This document shows positions 1 to 7,563 of a DNA stretch of 50,044 nt, one piece after another. The notes under the pieces are model-generated. The model was given only the letters and a program-made list of their open reading frames with translations. It did no database searches and was not told where the DNA came from. This stretch comes from Brevibacillus sp. (GTDB lineage: Bacteria; Bacillota; Bacilli; Brevibacillales; Brevibacillaceae). Numbering within the stretch: the first letter of the stretch is position 1; every line of letters starts with the position of its first letter. The stretch is from assembly GCA_029240815.1 (NCBI GenBank), contig JARDZO010000033.1, positions 1-50,044 of the forward strand. Direction: 5' to 3'. Position numbers and translations under genes: made by a program.

Positions 1-1
1 G

Positions 2-424
2 GGCTATGATCAAGATCTGGGTGGAGGAGAAAAGGTGGGATCTGTAGCCTCCATACAGTGGGTGGAAGAAGGTTTGCAGCTCTTGTTAAAAGACGTTCCA
101 TCTGAAAAAATCCTCTTCGCTATACCTTTCTACACGAGGGAATGGGTCACAAATCTCCAAACGAACCAATTGATTCGCTTTGACCGCAACATGATTGAAA
201 CAGAACAGCTGCTCGCAGAGAAAAAGCTGACCAAGAAATGGGACGACAAAATAAAACAAAATTACGTCGAGTTCACCGAGAATGGAGAAAAACATCAGAT
301 CTGGATCGAGGATGAAATGTCGATGAAACAAAGACTGGAGCTGGTGAACAAGTACAAGTTGAAAGGCGCTGCTGTCTGGTATGTGGGTCAGGAGACACCT
401 GGTATATGGCCGGTATTCAAGTGA
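2..424 (+). CDS. Glycoside hydrolase family 18 protein, C-terminal part (cut by window edge)
   Basis: This is the C-terminal 140 residues of a GH18 enzyme of the spore-cortex/peptidoglycan type (SleL/YaaH-like), which cleaves beta-1,4 N-acetylglucosaminyl links. The reading frame is open to the left edge and begins with GYDQ, matching the conserved YDQ segment after the catalytic strand. It then shows the typical late-barrel features: SVASIQWVEEGLQ, KILFAIPFYTREW and, near the end, GAAVWYVGQE. The catalytic DxxDxDxE motif and any LysM repeats would lie off the window. The gene ends on TGA and nothing suggests damage. Family assignment is firm; whether it acts on cortex or other peptidoglycan is inference. 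Confidence 0.8.
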   Translation, partial: GYDQDLGGGEKVGSVASIQWVEEGLQLLLKDVPSEKILFAIPFYTREWVTNLQTNQLIRFDRNMIETEQLLAEKKLTKKWDDKIKQNYVEFTENGEKHQIWIEDEMSMKQRLELVNKYKLKGAAVWYVGQETPGIWPVFK

Positions 425-542
425 TGGCAAAACAGCGAGTATAAGAAGCATCGAGGGATCTCTAGTGACACCTCGATGCTTCTTGACGTCGTTACTTTGT
501 TTGCATACTTGCATTAATCACGGATGTTCCGAAAGAGTAGTT

Positions 543-570
543 TCGACATTCAAAAGTTTTACGTTATAAT
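543..570 (+). promoter_or_regulatory. Probable sigma-A promoter of the nitroreductase gene
   Basis: A TCGACA box at 543-548 and a perfect TATAAT at 565-570 are separated by 16 bases, 36 bases upstream of the nitroreductase start. Confidence 0.5.
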
Positions 571-605
571 GGTAAACGTGTAAATAAACAAAAGGAGCAC
601 TCTAC

Positions 606-1253
606 ATGGATTTTTTTGCACTAAAAGATATTATTCACGGAAGACGCAGCGTACGTAAATTTACCGAACAGGATGTGTCGATCGAAGACATCAACGACAT
701 TCTGGATTGCGCCCGGTACGCGCCAAGTGACACGAATTCACAAACATGGGAATTCATCGTTATTACGAACAAAGATAAAATCAAGGAAATCGAGCAGCTC
801 ACTTGGGATGCTCTGCATGAAAAAGCAGCTGCTGCAACGGAAAAAGGATTTGAAAAGGAAGCAAAACTGCTGACCCGCTCGTTTGGACCTTACGCAACAG
901 CTTTCTCGAATGCACCTGCACTCATCATTTGCTTGGCTACTCCTTACCAATCGAAATTCCGCGAAAAAATCTTCGAACCGATCCAACTGGTTCCTGAATC
1001 CGTTTGGGAAGAAGAAGGCATCAAGAGCAGCTGCCTGGCTACCCAAAATCTGATGCTGGCGGCTTATGCAAAAGGATTGGGAACATGCCCGATGACAGGT
1101 CCGGTCCTGCTGGCATCGGATAAAATCAGAAGCTTCCTGAACATCTCTGATGAAAAACAAATGAACATGGTCATTGCACTCGGACATCCTCAAGATGCAC
1201 CGAAAAAGCTCCCTCGTAAAGAGGTTAGCGAGATCACAACGTATATCCAATAA
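606..1253 (+). CDS. Nitroreductase family protein
   Basis: A 215-residue FMN-dependent NAD(P)H oxidoreductase of the nitroreductase superfamily. The N-terminus has the family signature IHGRRSVRKFTEQDV followed by LDCARYAPSDTNSQTWEF, which contributes to FMN binding. The C-terminal half has the second FMN region (AAYAKGLGTCPMTGP and VIALGHPQ). Length fits the family. The ATG is preceded by AAAGGAGC with good spacing. It is transcribed alone between its own promoter and a terminator. The physiological substrate cannot be read from the sequence; roles in quinone or nitro-compound reduction are typical. Confidence 0.85.
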   Translation: MDFFALKDIIHGRRSVRKFTEQDVSIEDINDILDCARYAPSDTNSQTWEFIVITNKDKIKEIEQLTWDALHEKAAAATEKGFEKEAKLLTRSFGPYATAFSNAPALIICLATPYQSKFREKIFEPIQLVPESVWEEEGIKSSCLATQNLMLAAYAKGLGTCPMTGPVLLASDKIRSFLNISDEKQMNMVIALGHPQDAPKKLPRKEVSEITTYIQ

Positions 1254-1260
1254 GCAAGCA

Positions 1261-1292
1261 AACCTCATCTGACTACAAGATGAGGTTTTTTT
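1261..1292 (+). terminator. Intrinsic terminator after the nitroreductase gene
   Basis: CCTCATCT pairs with AGATGAGG across a 7-base loop, followed by seven T. Confidence 0.85.
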
Positions 1293-1395
1293 GTTCCCCG
1301 CAATTTCACAGGCGGAATGGAAACGGCAGGAAATTCCTGATAAAATGGTGGGAAGTCCCGGTTCGACGGGTCTATTTTTTTGAGGAGGAATGGCA

Positions 1396-1467
1396 ATGAA
1401 AGACATCAAATCCGTCAAACGCAGTTATGAAAAGCAAATAGGGGGTGACATTTATTATGAACCATAG
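1396..1467 (+). CDS. Possible 23-residue leader peptide overlapping the GreA-like gene
   Basis: An ATG 7 bases after a perfect AGGAGG (1383-1388) opens a 23-codon frame beginning MKDIKSVKRSYEKQ. It ends on TAG at 1465-1467, 11 bases inside the next gene, in a different frame. The ribosome binding site is stronger than that of the downstream gene, so translational coupling is plausible. The peptide is basic and resembles nothing I recognise. It could also be a chance frame. Confidence 0.35.
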   Translation: MKDIKSVKRSYEKQIGGDIYYEP

Positions 1468-1915
1468 AATCATGAATGCTACCCGGGAACAGTTGATTCA
1501 ACAATTAGTCTTTTTTGACGAACAATATTCACTTTTTTTTGATCATTATGTACGCAGCAATGGAAAAGAAAAACAAATGATAGACGCTCTCGTCAGGCGT
1601 TACAGGGAGACGTTAGAAGAGATTTTGGCAAAAGACGATGGAGCTTTGTCAGAAAGCCTGGAGAATGTGACGCTGCTAGGCAGCAGTGTAAAAGTCCATT
1701 TTGAAGAAGACGACTACGAAGAGTTATTTACTGTTGTTTTTCCCACAGATATTGATCCCGATCACAATCGAATATCATTCTTATCTCCCATTGGCAGGCA
1801 ATTATTGTTGACGGCCCCCCGTGAGACACTCGTATTGGAAAGCCCGGTTGGCAGGCAGCCTGTCCAGATCGGAGAGGTAAGATTCGCATATAGAGGAGGT
1901 TTTCCCGGCCAGTAA
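1457..1915 (+). CDS. GreA/GreB C-terminal-domain protein
   Basis: A 152-residue protein with an N-terminal helical part and a C-terminal GreA/GreB-type FKBP-like domain. The latter shows VTLLGSSVKVHFEEDDYEELFTVVFP, then DPDHNRISFLSPIGRQLLL and a final VRFAYRG. True Gre factors use an acidic coiled-coil tip to rescue stalled RNA polymerase. Here the N-terminal segment is short and does not clearly form that hairpin, so a Rnk-like polymerase-binding role is the safer reading. I chose ATG 1457 over GTG 1445 because AGGGGGTG at 1440-1447 sits 9 bases before it. A terminator follows immediately. Confidence 0.7.
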   Translation: MNHRIMNATREQLIQQLVFFDEQYSLFFDHYVRSNGKEKQMIDALVRRYRETLEEILAKDDGALSESLENVTLLGSSVKVHFEEDDYEELFTVVFPTDIDPDHNRISFLSPIGRQLLLTAPRETLVLESPVGRQPVQIGEVRFAYRGGFPGQ

Positions 1916-1944
1916 GGAGGACTTCTGATTCGAAACAGATGAAA

Positions 1945-1978
1945 GGCACCAACAAAGGGTTGGTGTCTTTTGTTTTTT
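1945..1978 (+). terminator. Intrinsic terminator after the GreA-like gene
   Basis: CACCAAC pairs with GTTGGTG, followed by a T-rich tract. Confidence 0.8.
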
Positions 1979-2014
1979 CCTGAGCGGATCAGGCCCCATC
2001 GAAGATAGGAAACA

Positions 2015-2068
2015 GAAAAAAGCATGTCTCTTGTTCCCGAAGTACCTTTGGAACGAAGTCATGCTTTT
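2015..2068 (-). terminator. Intrinsic terminator after the HxlR-family regulator
   Basis: Read on the minus strand, AAAGCATG and CATGCTTT flank an inner GTTCC/GGAAC pairing and end in a T run, 13 bases after the regulator stop codon. Confidence 0.7.
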
Positions 2069-2080
2069 ATCTGATTGTAC

Positions 2081-2467
2081 TTACTCATTGGCTATATTTT
2101 TATCGTACTCCGCTCGCGCTTGTTCGACCATGGCGTAATGTTCATTCGTCCATCGTTTCAATTCATGCATGGGTTGGATGAGGGATTGGCCAAGTGAAGT
2201 CAGTGAGTATTCCACAATAGGAGGCATGGACGGAATCAACTCGCGGTGTACCAACCCGTCTCGCTCGAGCTGTCGCAAGGTTTGTGTCAACATCTTCTTG
2301 GAAATTCCATCAATGCGACGAGACATCTCTCCATATCGCACACTACCATCTTCTAGTGCGTAAATGACAAGTGCGGACCATTTATTCGAGATAATTTCAA
2401 GTACTCTGCTGTATGAACATACCGTCAAAGAGATGTCAGGTTGATTCGCTTTAATCGGAGATGTCAA
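2081..2467 (-). CDS. HxlR-family transcriptional regulator
   Basis: A 128-residue winged-helix protein of the HxlR/MarR-like family. The signature is clear: VLEIISNKWSALVIYAL, then RYGEMSRRIDGISKKMLTQTLRQLERDGLVHRE (recognition helix and wing), then VEYSLTSLGQSL. A single cysteine near residue 18 is at the position used for thiol sensing in YodB/HypR-type members, so redox or electrophile sensing is possible. The start is TTG, supported by AGGGGG 10 bases upstream. It is divergent from the dehydrogenase at 2585, the usual arrangement for a regulator and its target. Confidence 0.88.
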   Translation of the reverse strand: MTSPIKANQPDISLTVCSYSRVLEIISNKWSALVIYALEDGSVRYGEMSRRIDGISKKMLTQTLRQLERDGLVHRELIPSMPPIVEYSLTSLGQSLIQPMHELKRWTNEHYAMVEQARAEYDKNIANE

Positions 2468-2584
2468 TGTGTGTGTACCCCCTATGCACCTGTAGGTTCC
2501 CAGTAGACTTTAAAGTGCCTACTTACTAAATTTTAGTTCATGTATTAATTTATGTCTATAACGATTGTGAAGGAGAGATCAAGC
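2468..2584. promoter_or_regulatory. Divergent control region with candidate HxlR operator
   Basis: The 117 bases between the divergent genes contain the 13-bp palindrome ACTAAATTTTAGT at 2525-2537. They also contain a wider GTAGG/CCTAC inverted pair spanning about 2491-2522. These fit a dimeric repressor site controlling both directions; binding by the adjacent HxlR protein is inference. Confidence 0.4.
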
Positions 2585-3598
2585 ATGAAAGCATATGAAA
2601 TTACTGGTGGATTTGGACTCGACCATGTAAAGCTGACGGAGCGACCAATGCCGATTCCCGGCCGTGGAGAGGTGTTGATTAAAATGAAGGCAGTCGCTCT
2701 TAATTCGCGTGATGTAGGCGTCATCGATGGATTTTATAATCCGGACTTGCAAGCACCACTCATTCCCGTTTCAGATGGTGTTGGTGAAGTGGTGGACTTG
2801 GGTGAACAAACGTCTCGATTTCGAATCGGCGAACGGGTAAGCGGCATTTTCACACAGAGCTGGATATCTGGTAAGCCAACGAAAGCAAATTGGAGTAGCT
2901 CGTTAGGCAGCCCTTTAGATGGACTGCTTGCCGAGTATGTCGTCTTGCCAGAGGAGGGATTGGTTCGGGTTCCGGGGCATTTGACAGACGAAGAAGCAGC
3001 GACGCTTCCGTGCGCTGGGGTAACTGCATGGCATGCAATTGTCGAAGAAGGCAAAGTCAAGCCGGGGGAGACGGTTGTCGTGCAAGGAACGGGTGGCGTC
3101 TCTCTGTTCGCCCTGCAGTTCGCCAAGCTCGCAGGTGCAACGGTCATCGTCACTTCAAGTAGTGATGAAAAGCTGGAGCGAGCGAAAGGAATAGGAGCCG
3201 ACCACGGGATCAACTACACGCATACACCGGAATGGGAGCAGGTCGTTCTGGACCTTACAAATGGCGAGGGAGCTGATCATATCGTAGATCTCGGCGGAGC
3301 CACGACATTAAACCGTTCACTGTCAGCGTTACGAGTAGGAGGGCAGATCAGCATCATCGGTGGGCTCTCTGGTTTTCAAATCGAAGGTCTGGCGATAATT
3401 CCGGCGATCATAAGAAAAGCACGCCTACAAGCGATCAATGTCGGTAGCCGTGAAATGTTTGAGTCGATGAACGCAGCTATTGCAAAGCACAGGTTACGGC
3501 CAGTTGTAGATAAGGTATTCGCCTTTGAGCAATCGATTGAAGCCTTCCAGCATTTTGCGAGCGCATCTTATTTCGGGAAGATATGCATCAAGTTTTAA
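2585..3598 (+). CDS. Zinc-independent MDR-family alcohol dehydrogenase / quinone oxidoreductase-like protein
   Basis: A 337-residue medium-chain dehydrogenase. The N-terminal GroES-like fold shows LTERPMPIPGRGEVLIKMKAVALNSRDVGVIDG. A Rossmann NAD(P) segment follows (VVQGTGGVSLFALQFAKLAGATVIVTSSSDEKLERAKGIGADHGINY). The positions that hold catalytic zinc in true ADHs are replaced (SRDV instead of CGTD), so it is probably a zinc-free reductase. I chose ATG 2585, which follows AAGGAGAG; an upstream in-frame ATG at 2552 has no ribosome binding site. It is probably controlled by the divergent HxlR gene. Confidence 0.85.
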   Translation: MKAYEITGGFGLDHVKLTERPMPIPGRGEVLIKMKAVALNSRDVGVIDGFYNPDLQAPLIPVSDGVGEVVDLGEQTSRFRIGERVSGIFTQSWISGKPTKANWSSSLGSPLDGLLAEYVVLPEEGLVRVPGHLTDEEAATLPCAGVTAWHAIVEEGKVKPGETVVVQGTGGVSLFALQFAKLAGATVIVTSSSDEKLERAKGIGADHGINYTHTPEWEQVVLDLTNGEGADHIVDLGGATTLNRSLSALRVGGQISIIGGLSGFQIEGLAIIPAIIRKARLQAINVGSREMFESMNAAIAKHRLRPVVDKVFAFEQSIEAFQHFASASYFGKICIKF

Positions 3599-3610
3599 GA
3601 ATGTTCCCAA

Positions 3611-3641
3611 GGCATCGAGATCTCGATGTCTTTTCTTTTTT
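3611..3641 (+). terminator. Intrinsic terminator after the MDR dehydrogenase
   Basis: The perfect 16-bp palindrome CATCGAGATCTCGATG is followed by a T-rich tract. Confidence 0.8.
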
Positions 3642-3714
3642 GCACGAACAACACTTCGTATAGAACAAACATAGGAGTCATCACTTTGCCAGCGCATTTT
3701 TTTCTTGTCCGCCA

Positions 3715-3745
3715 ACAAAAAAACACCCTCACAAAGGAAGGCGTC
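3715..3745 (-). terminator. Intrinsic terminator after the PhnB-like gene
   Basis: On the minus strand a short GC-containing hairpin (ACGCC with GGTGT) runs directly into seven T, just past the stop of the gene at 3758. Confidence 0.55.
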
Positions 3746-3757
3746 TTCTTATCCATT

Positions 3758-4186
3758 CTATTGATCCACTTCGCAACTAGCGTAGTTAAATTGCCACTCC
3801 ATCCCAAACTTATCTACCACGCTGCCGTACAATTTGCTCCAGAAGGTTTCTTGCAACTCCATGCGTACCTTTCCATCTGCCTTCAGCTTTTCAAAGTAAG
3901 ATTTCATTTCATCCACATTATCATGGACAATGGCTAGGCTGAAGTTGTTACCTGCTTGAAAAGGCAAACCAGGAAATACATCAGAGAACATGATGTTGGT
4001 TCCACAAACAGTGATATTCGTATGCATGACTAGCGATTTTGCTTCATCAGGAAGAGAATATTCCGGATTAGGAGGGGCATCTCCAAAAGTCATGACTTGC
4101 GGTTTTTCCGTTCCAAACACATCGGCGTAATATTCTACTACTTCTCGACAGTTTCCATTGAAAGTCAAATAAGGATTAACCGGCAT
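3758..4186 (-). CDS. VOC-superfamily protein, PhnB type
   Basis: A 142-residue glyoxalase/bleomycin-resistance-fold protein of the PhnB group. It begins NPYLTFNGNCREVVEYYADVFG, which is the hallmark of the family. It continues with MTFGDAPPN, LVMHTNITVCGTNIMFSDVFPG and the final WSKLYGSVVDKFGMEWQFNY. Members of this group are mostly uncharacterised small metal-dependent enzymes or binding proteins. Length is typical. AAAGGAGAG precedes the ATG. It is transcribed alone. Confidence 0.85.
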   Translation of the reverse strand: MPVNPYLTFNGNCREVVEYYADVFGTEKPQVMTFGDAPPNPEYSLPDEAKSLVMHTNITVCGTNIMFSDVFPGLPFQAGNNFSLAIVHDNVDEMKSYFEKLKADGKVRMELQETFWSKLYGSVVDKFGMEWQFNYASCEVDQ

Positions 4187-4305
4187 ACACTTCTCTCCTT
4201 TGTAATTGACGTTATATCCTATTCTATATGATACCAGTACTGTATCAAATAAACTCTAGTTTGAGAATGAGTCCGCAAGCATAAGTTTCAAAGGGAGACT
4301 TTCTT

Positions 4306-4542
4306 TTGGAAAACGATTTTCTCGTGACAGGAATCGATTTTAGCAAAAGAGCCTTAGAGCAAGTAGAAATGTTTGCTCACGAGAGAGGGTCCGACGAGGG
4401 TGTATTGTTTGTCAGCGGGTTCGGTCCAAACCATACGAATGATCCTGAGAACGGATCTTTTGTAACTTATCTTTTTCGCAAAAAGAACAGGGTACCTGAG
4501 TTTCTACGGTTAGCTAAAATCCAAGAAAACGAGTTCTTCTGA
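4306..4542 (+). CDS. Small hypothetical protein
   Basis: A 78-residue frame starting at TTG, 8 bases after AGGGAG. It has no family that I recognise. It shows no membrane segment, a slightly acidic N-terminal half (GIDFSKRALEQVEMFAHERGSDEG) and a basic patch (YLFRKKNRVPEFLRL). Use of a good ribosome binding site and balanced composition support a real gene; the non-ATG start and the decayed neighbourhood downstream argue for caution. Confidence 0.45.
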   Translation: MENDFLVTGIDFSKRALEQVEMFAHERGSDEGVLFVSGFGPNHTNDPENGSFVTYLFRKKNRVPEFLRLAKIQENEFF

Positions 4543-4819
4543 ATCACGAATGTTTTTGGTGTGTCGAAGGAAAATGTTCGTTATTATTTGAGTTTCAATC
4601 ATCTTTGTTAAAAAAATCTCGGGGGTGATACTTTGACTACTGAGTAGCTCCTCGTCTAAAACCGAATATTTCAATTCTGGTTGCAAAAGGAAGCGGCCGA
4701 CTCCACAGGGGAGCGACCGCATCCTTTTTTTCTATACCTCGCGTCTTTATGGGATTTTCCTATTCATTTGGGCAAAATGATAGGTAGTTTTATTTTCCAA
4801 AAGTCGGAAGTGAAAAGAG
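4543..4819. other. Intergenic stretch with a terminator-like hairpin
   Basis: No gene is supported here. At about 4692-4730 a GC-rich hairpin (GCGG..CG..CTCC with GGAG..CG..CCGC, loop ACAG) is followed by seven T and would terminate plus-strand transcription from the small gene at 4306. Confidence 0.5.
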
Positions 4820-4920
4820 ATGATGCCTATGAATACAAAACGCGACCCGAATAAGTTAATCACTGAAAAATCGCCATATTTATTGCAACATACTCAAACC
4901 CTGTCAATTGGATTAAGAGC
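4820..4920 (+). pseudogene. N-terminal remnant of a thioredoxin-domain protein (YyaL/DUF255 type)
   Basis: The start reads MNTKRDPNK LITEKSPYLLQH, the diagnostic N-terminus of the DUF255 / spermatogenesis-associated protein 20 family. The expected next block N-P-V-D/N-W is present in the neighbouring frame (AAC CCT GTC AAT TGG), so one base was lost near 4895-4898. The frame then ends at TAA 4926-4928. The missing C-terminus is found 4.2 kb away at 9142-9372, on the same strand. Confidence 0.75.
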
Positions 4921-4940
4921 GTTCGATAAAGATAACAGCA

Positions 4941-5120
4941 TGCTCAATACAGCTGACCATTGCCGAATACGAACGGAAAGGAATTACATTTCTTGCAGCC
5001 GCAATCGGTCAGGACAAGGATGTGATTCATCACATCTATGGGAACGAGAGATTTTTGCATCTTACAAACTTGACGGAGCTGCCGGCATAGTTGGTTCGGC
5101 TCATTGCAAGGTATTTGTGA
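4941..5120 (+). pseudogene. C-terminal remnant of a von Willebrand factor A (CobT/NorD-like) protein
   Basis: In the frame starting at multiples of three the sequence reads IAEYERKGITFLAAAIGQD, then KDVIHHIYGNERFLHLTNLTELPA, a TAG stop at 5088-5090, then LVRLIARYL and TGA. This is the last strand-helix-strand of a VWA domain of the cobalt-chelatase/NorD-like kind, interrupted by a nonsense codon and lacking everything upstream. The family call rests on the pattern of this short piece only. Confidence 0.5.
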
Positions 5121-5398
5121 TGGTAATTCAGAACTGAAAAATAAAAGGGTGACCCTGCTTCTGCTGGTGCAACTGGGGATGGGCAAGGAAGGTTTGTAAA
5201 ATCCTCAGTTGTAAAAGGATGTAATGAGTTAGGATGGCGCCTTCCATTTACACCTTATGGGCATCTATCGCATCCAGCAGTTGGCTGATACGAAGTACTC
5301 TGGAACACCTCACACGGCATCGATGAATCATCGGTTTCCCAGTATGCGCATGATGTACAAAAAGGGATTGGACATCATATGACGTTGTCATGAGATTA

Positions 5399-5593
5399 TC
5401 ATAAGCGGATGATATCAAGGTTGTATTGCTTGAGCCGTGCGAGGAAATATCCCGTCGCGGGCACGATGGCGATGATCTGGATCCTCCCCCGTAATTTGCC
5501 ATCAAAATCTACGTGCGGAATCTCGAATATCTCTGTTAAACGATTGATTAATTCATCGGTATGCAGTGGAACGAGACAAAAATTCAGAAACAT
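5399..5593 (-). CDS. Uncharacterised short reading frame, possibly a gene fragment
   Basis: A 64-codon minus-strand frame whose composition looks protein-like (LINRLTEIFEIPHVDFDGK, then GRIQIIAIVPATGYFLARLK). I do not recognise the family. There is no ribosome binding site before the ATG. It lies between remnants of other genes, so it may be the tail of a larger lost gene. The opposite-strand frames here look like shadows. Confidence 0.3.
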   Translation of the reverse strand: MFLNFCLVPLHTDELINRLTEIFEIPHVDFDGKLRGRIQIIAIVPATGYFLARLKQYNLDIIRL

Positions 5594-5607
5594 TAAGCAG
5601 TGGATCG

Positions 5608-5642
5608 ACTCTCTGCGCCTTGTCAGGAGAGGGTTTTTTGTG
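5608..5642 (+). terminator. Terminator-like hairpin
   Basis: CTCTCT and AGGAGAG form a stem around GCGCCTTGTC, followed by six T. On the plus strand it now follows only gene remnants, so it is probably a relic of the lost upstream gene. Confidence 0.5.
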
Positions 5643-5681
5643 TTTACAAAGCAAAAGTCAGAAATTTATTAATATTCCGTA

Positions 5682-5710
5682 TTGAAATGATATTTTTCTG
5701 ATCGTATAAT
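5682..5710 (+). promoter_or_regulatory. Sigma-A promoter of the D-aminoacylase operon
   Basis: TTGAAA at 5682-5687 and TATAAT at 5705-5710 are exactly 17 bases apart. The start codon is about 265 bases further on, giving a long leader. The leader contains the 14-bp palindrome GAAGTTTAAACTTC at 5751-5764, a candidate operator. It also has an unsupported 36-codon frame from 5769. Otherwise I see nothing in 5643-5975. Confidence 0.65.
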
Positions 5711-5975
5711 ATCACCAAAGGAGCGAAGGCTTCTAAGTTTTAATAATATCGAAGTTTAAACTTCAAAAATGGATGATGTGACAAGTGGGGAATTGTCATT
5801 GGTACGCTTGCCCATGAGACCTGTACCTTTTCCAAGTACCGACGAAGGAATTGTTTCAGCTTTGACAATGCCATGAGGGGGAAGAAATTCTGACGCAGCA
5901 TCGAAAGGTTCGCGATTTCCTGGGCGAGATGATTTGCCGAGCAGTGTCCAATCTATAGAGAGCGGGGTGTATGAA

Positions 5976-7553
5976 ATGAACAGAATTTTGCGCAATTGTC
6001 GCGTCTATGACGGGACCGGTAATTCCTGGTATGCCGCAGATATCGCCATCAGCGGAGATCGTATCGAGCGAATCGGAAACGTGTCCGGGTTTTCCGCCGA
6101 TGAAGAGATCGACGTGCGGGAACTTGCGGTCGCACCCGGTTTTATCGACATTCACACGCATTCCGACAATGCGCCGTTTGTTCCGGAATTGTCGAAAGGA
6201 AAATTGATGCAGGGAGTGACAACGGAAGTAATTGGCAATTGCGGCATGAGCGCTTATCCCGTCAACCCCAAAAACGCTCATTTGCTGAAGCAGTATGTGA
6301 GCAGTCTCTTTGGCGATATTGATTGGAGCTGGCATTCGCTCTCCGAATATGGGCAGGTCTCCACCTCGAGGGGGATGGTCACCAATCTGGTCCCATTGGT
6401 GGGACATGGAGCCGTCCGCATTGCCGCGATGGGTTTTGACAAGCGCCCTCCGACATCGGAAGAAATGGAAACGATGAAGAATCTCCTCGCCGATACCATG
6501 GAACAGGGAGCATTCGGACTCTCCAGCGGCTTGATTTATCCGCCCGGTGTGTTCTGTTCCACGGAAGAACTGGTTGAGCTCTGTCGTGTGGTCCGGGAGC
6601 GGGGCGGCATTTATACGACTCACATGCGCAACGAGTCTGACCTGGTCGTAGAAGCGGTGGAGGAATCCATCACGATCGGGCGGAGCGCCGATATTCCGGT
6701 GCAAATCTCCCATCATAAGGCGGCTGGCAAGAAAAATTGGGGCAAGCCGAAGATCACCGTACCAATGATCAGGCAGGCGAGAGCAGACGGCATTGACGTT
6801 GACATGGATCTGTATCCGTACACAGCGGGAAGTACGCTGCTCTCCGCTGTGCTGCCCCCCTGGTGCCACGAGGGAGGCGTGCAGGAGATGCTGTTACGGC
6901 TTCGCGATCCCGAGAACAGGCGGAAGATTCAGCACGATATGGAACACGGGATACCCGGCTGGGAGAATTTCGCCAAAAGTACCGGTTGGGATCAGGTGTT
7001 TGTCGCCTCGGCCAAATACCATAAAGAATTAGAAGGCAAAAGCATTGAGGAGATTGCACGAGTGCGCGGCCAGGATCCTGTGTCCGCCTTGTGCGATACG
7101 TTGATCGAGGAGGAAGGGATCGCCACGATGGTGGTATTTATGATGAGCGAAGATGACGTTCGCTTTATTATGAAGCAGCCTGAAACAATGATCGGATCAG
7201 ACGGGATTCCTGACCCAGGAAAAACGCACCCTCGCTACTTTGGCACTTTCGCCAGGGTACTCGGTCACTATACGCGGGAGGAGAAAGTGCTATCCCTCGA
7301 AGACGCCGTACGGAAGATGACCTCTTTTCCGGCGAAAAAACTCGGTTTGAAGGATCGCGGGATGATTCGTGAAGGAGCGTTTGCCGACCTTGTCGTCTTC
7401 GATCCGAAAATGGTTGCGGACGTCGCGACATATGACTTGCCCTCAGAGGTAGCGATTGGCTTCCACCACGTTTTTGTGAATGGGTCTCCCGTTGTCCGAA
7501 ACGGTGAATTCCGTTTGGTGAAGAACGGACGATTTATCAAAAAAGGCGAGTAA
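5976..7553 (+). CDS. N-acyl-D-amino-acid deacylase (D-aminoacylase)
   Basis: A 525-residue amidohydrolase-superfamily enzyme that releases free D-amino acids from N-acyl-D-amino acids. The metal-binding H-x-H is seen in APGFIDIHTHSD, and the family cysteine in EVIGNCGMSAYPV. GLSSGLIYPPGVFCSTEEL, YTTHMRNESDLVVEAVEE and VQISHHKAAGKKNWGK follow. The late Asp is in MIGSDGIPDPGKTHPRYFGTFARVL. The C-terminus has the composite beta-domain GAFADLVVFDP. ATG 5976 has GGGGTG just upstream; earlier in-frame starts lack one. It is followed 10 bases later by an MFS transporter, so import and deacylation are probably coupled. Confidence 0.9.
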   Translation: MNRILRNCRVYDGTGNSWYAADIAISGDRIERIGNVSGFSADEEIDVRELAVAPGFIDIHTHSDNAPFVPELSKGKLMQGVTTEVIGNCGMSAYPVNPKNAHLLKQYVSSLFGDIDWSWHSLSEYGQVSTSRGMVTNLVPLVGHGAVRIAAMGFDKRPPTSEEMETMKNLLADTMEQGAFGLSSGLIYPPGVFCSTEELVELCRVVRERGGIYTTHMRNESDLVVEAVEESITIGRSADIPVQISHHKAAGKKNWGKPKITVPMIRQARADGIDVDMDLYPYTAGSTLLSAVLPPWCHEGGVQEMLLRLRDPENRRKIQHDMEHGIPGWENFAKSTGWDQVFVASAKYHKELEGKSIEEIARVRGQDPVSALCDTLIEEEGIATMVVFMMSEDDVRFIMKQPETMIGSDGIPDPGKTHPRYFGTFARVLGHYTREEKVLSLEDAVRKMTSFPAKKLGLKDRGMIREGAFADLVVFDPKMVADVATYDLPSEVAIGFHHVFVNGSPVVRNGEFRLVKNGRFIKKGE

Positions 7554-7563
7554 ATGGGGGGAT

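Noticed and set aside
5856..6869. Long 337-codon minus-strand frame opposite the D-aminoacylase
   Set aside because: Composition is Arg/His/Ser-rich with no recognisable family, and the plus-strand amidohydrolase has all its motifs; this is an antisense shadow.
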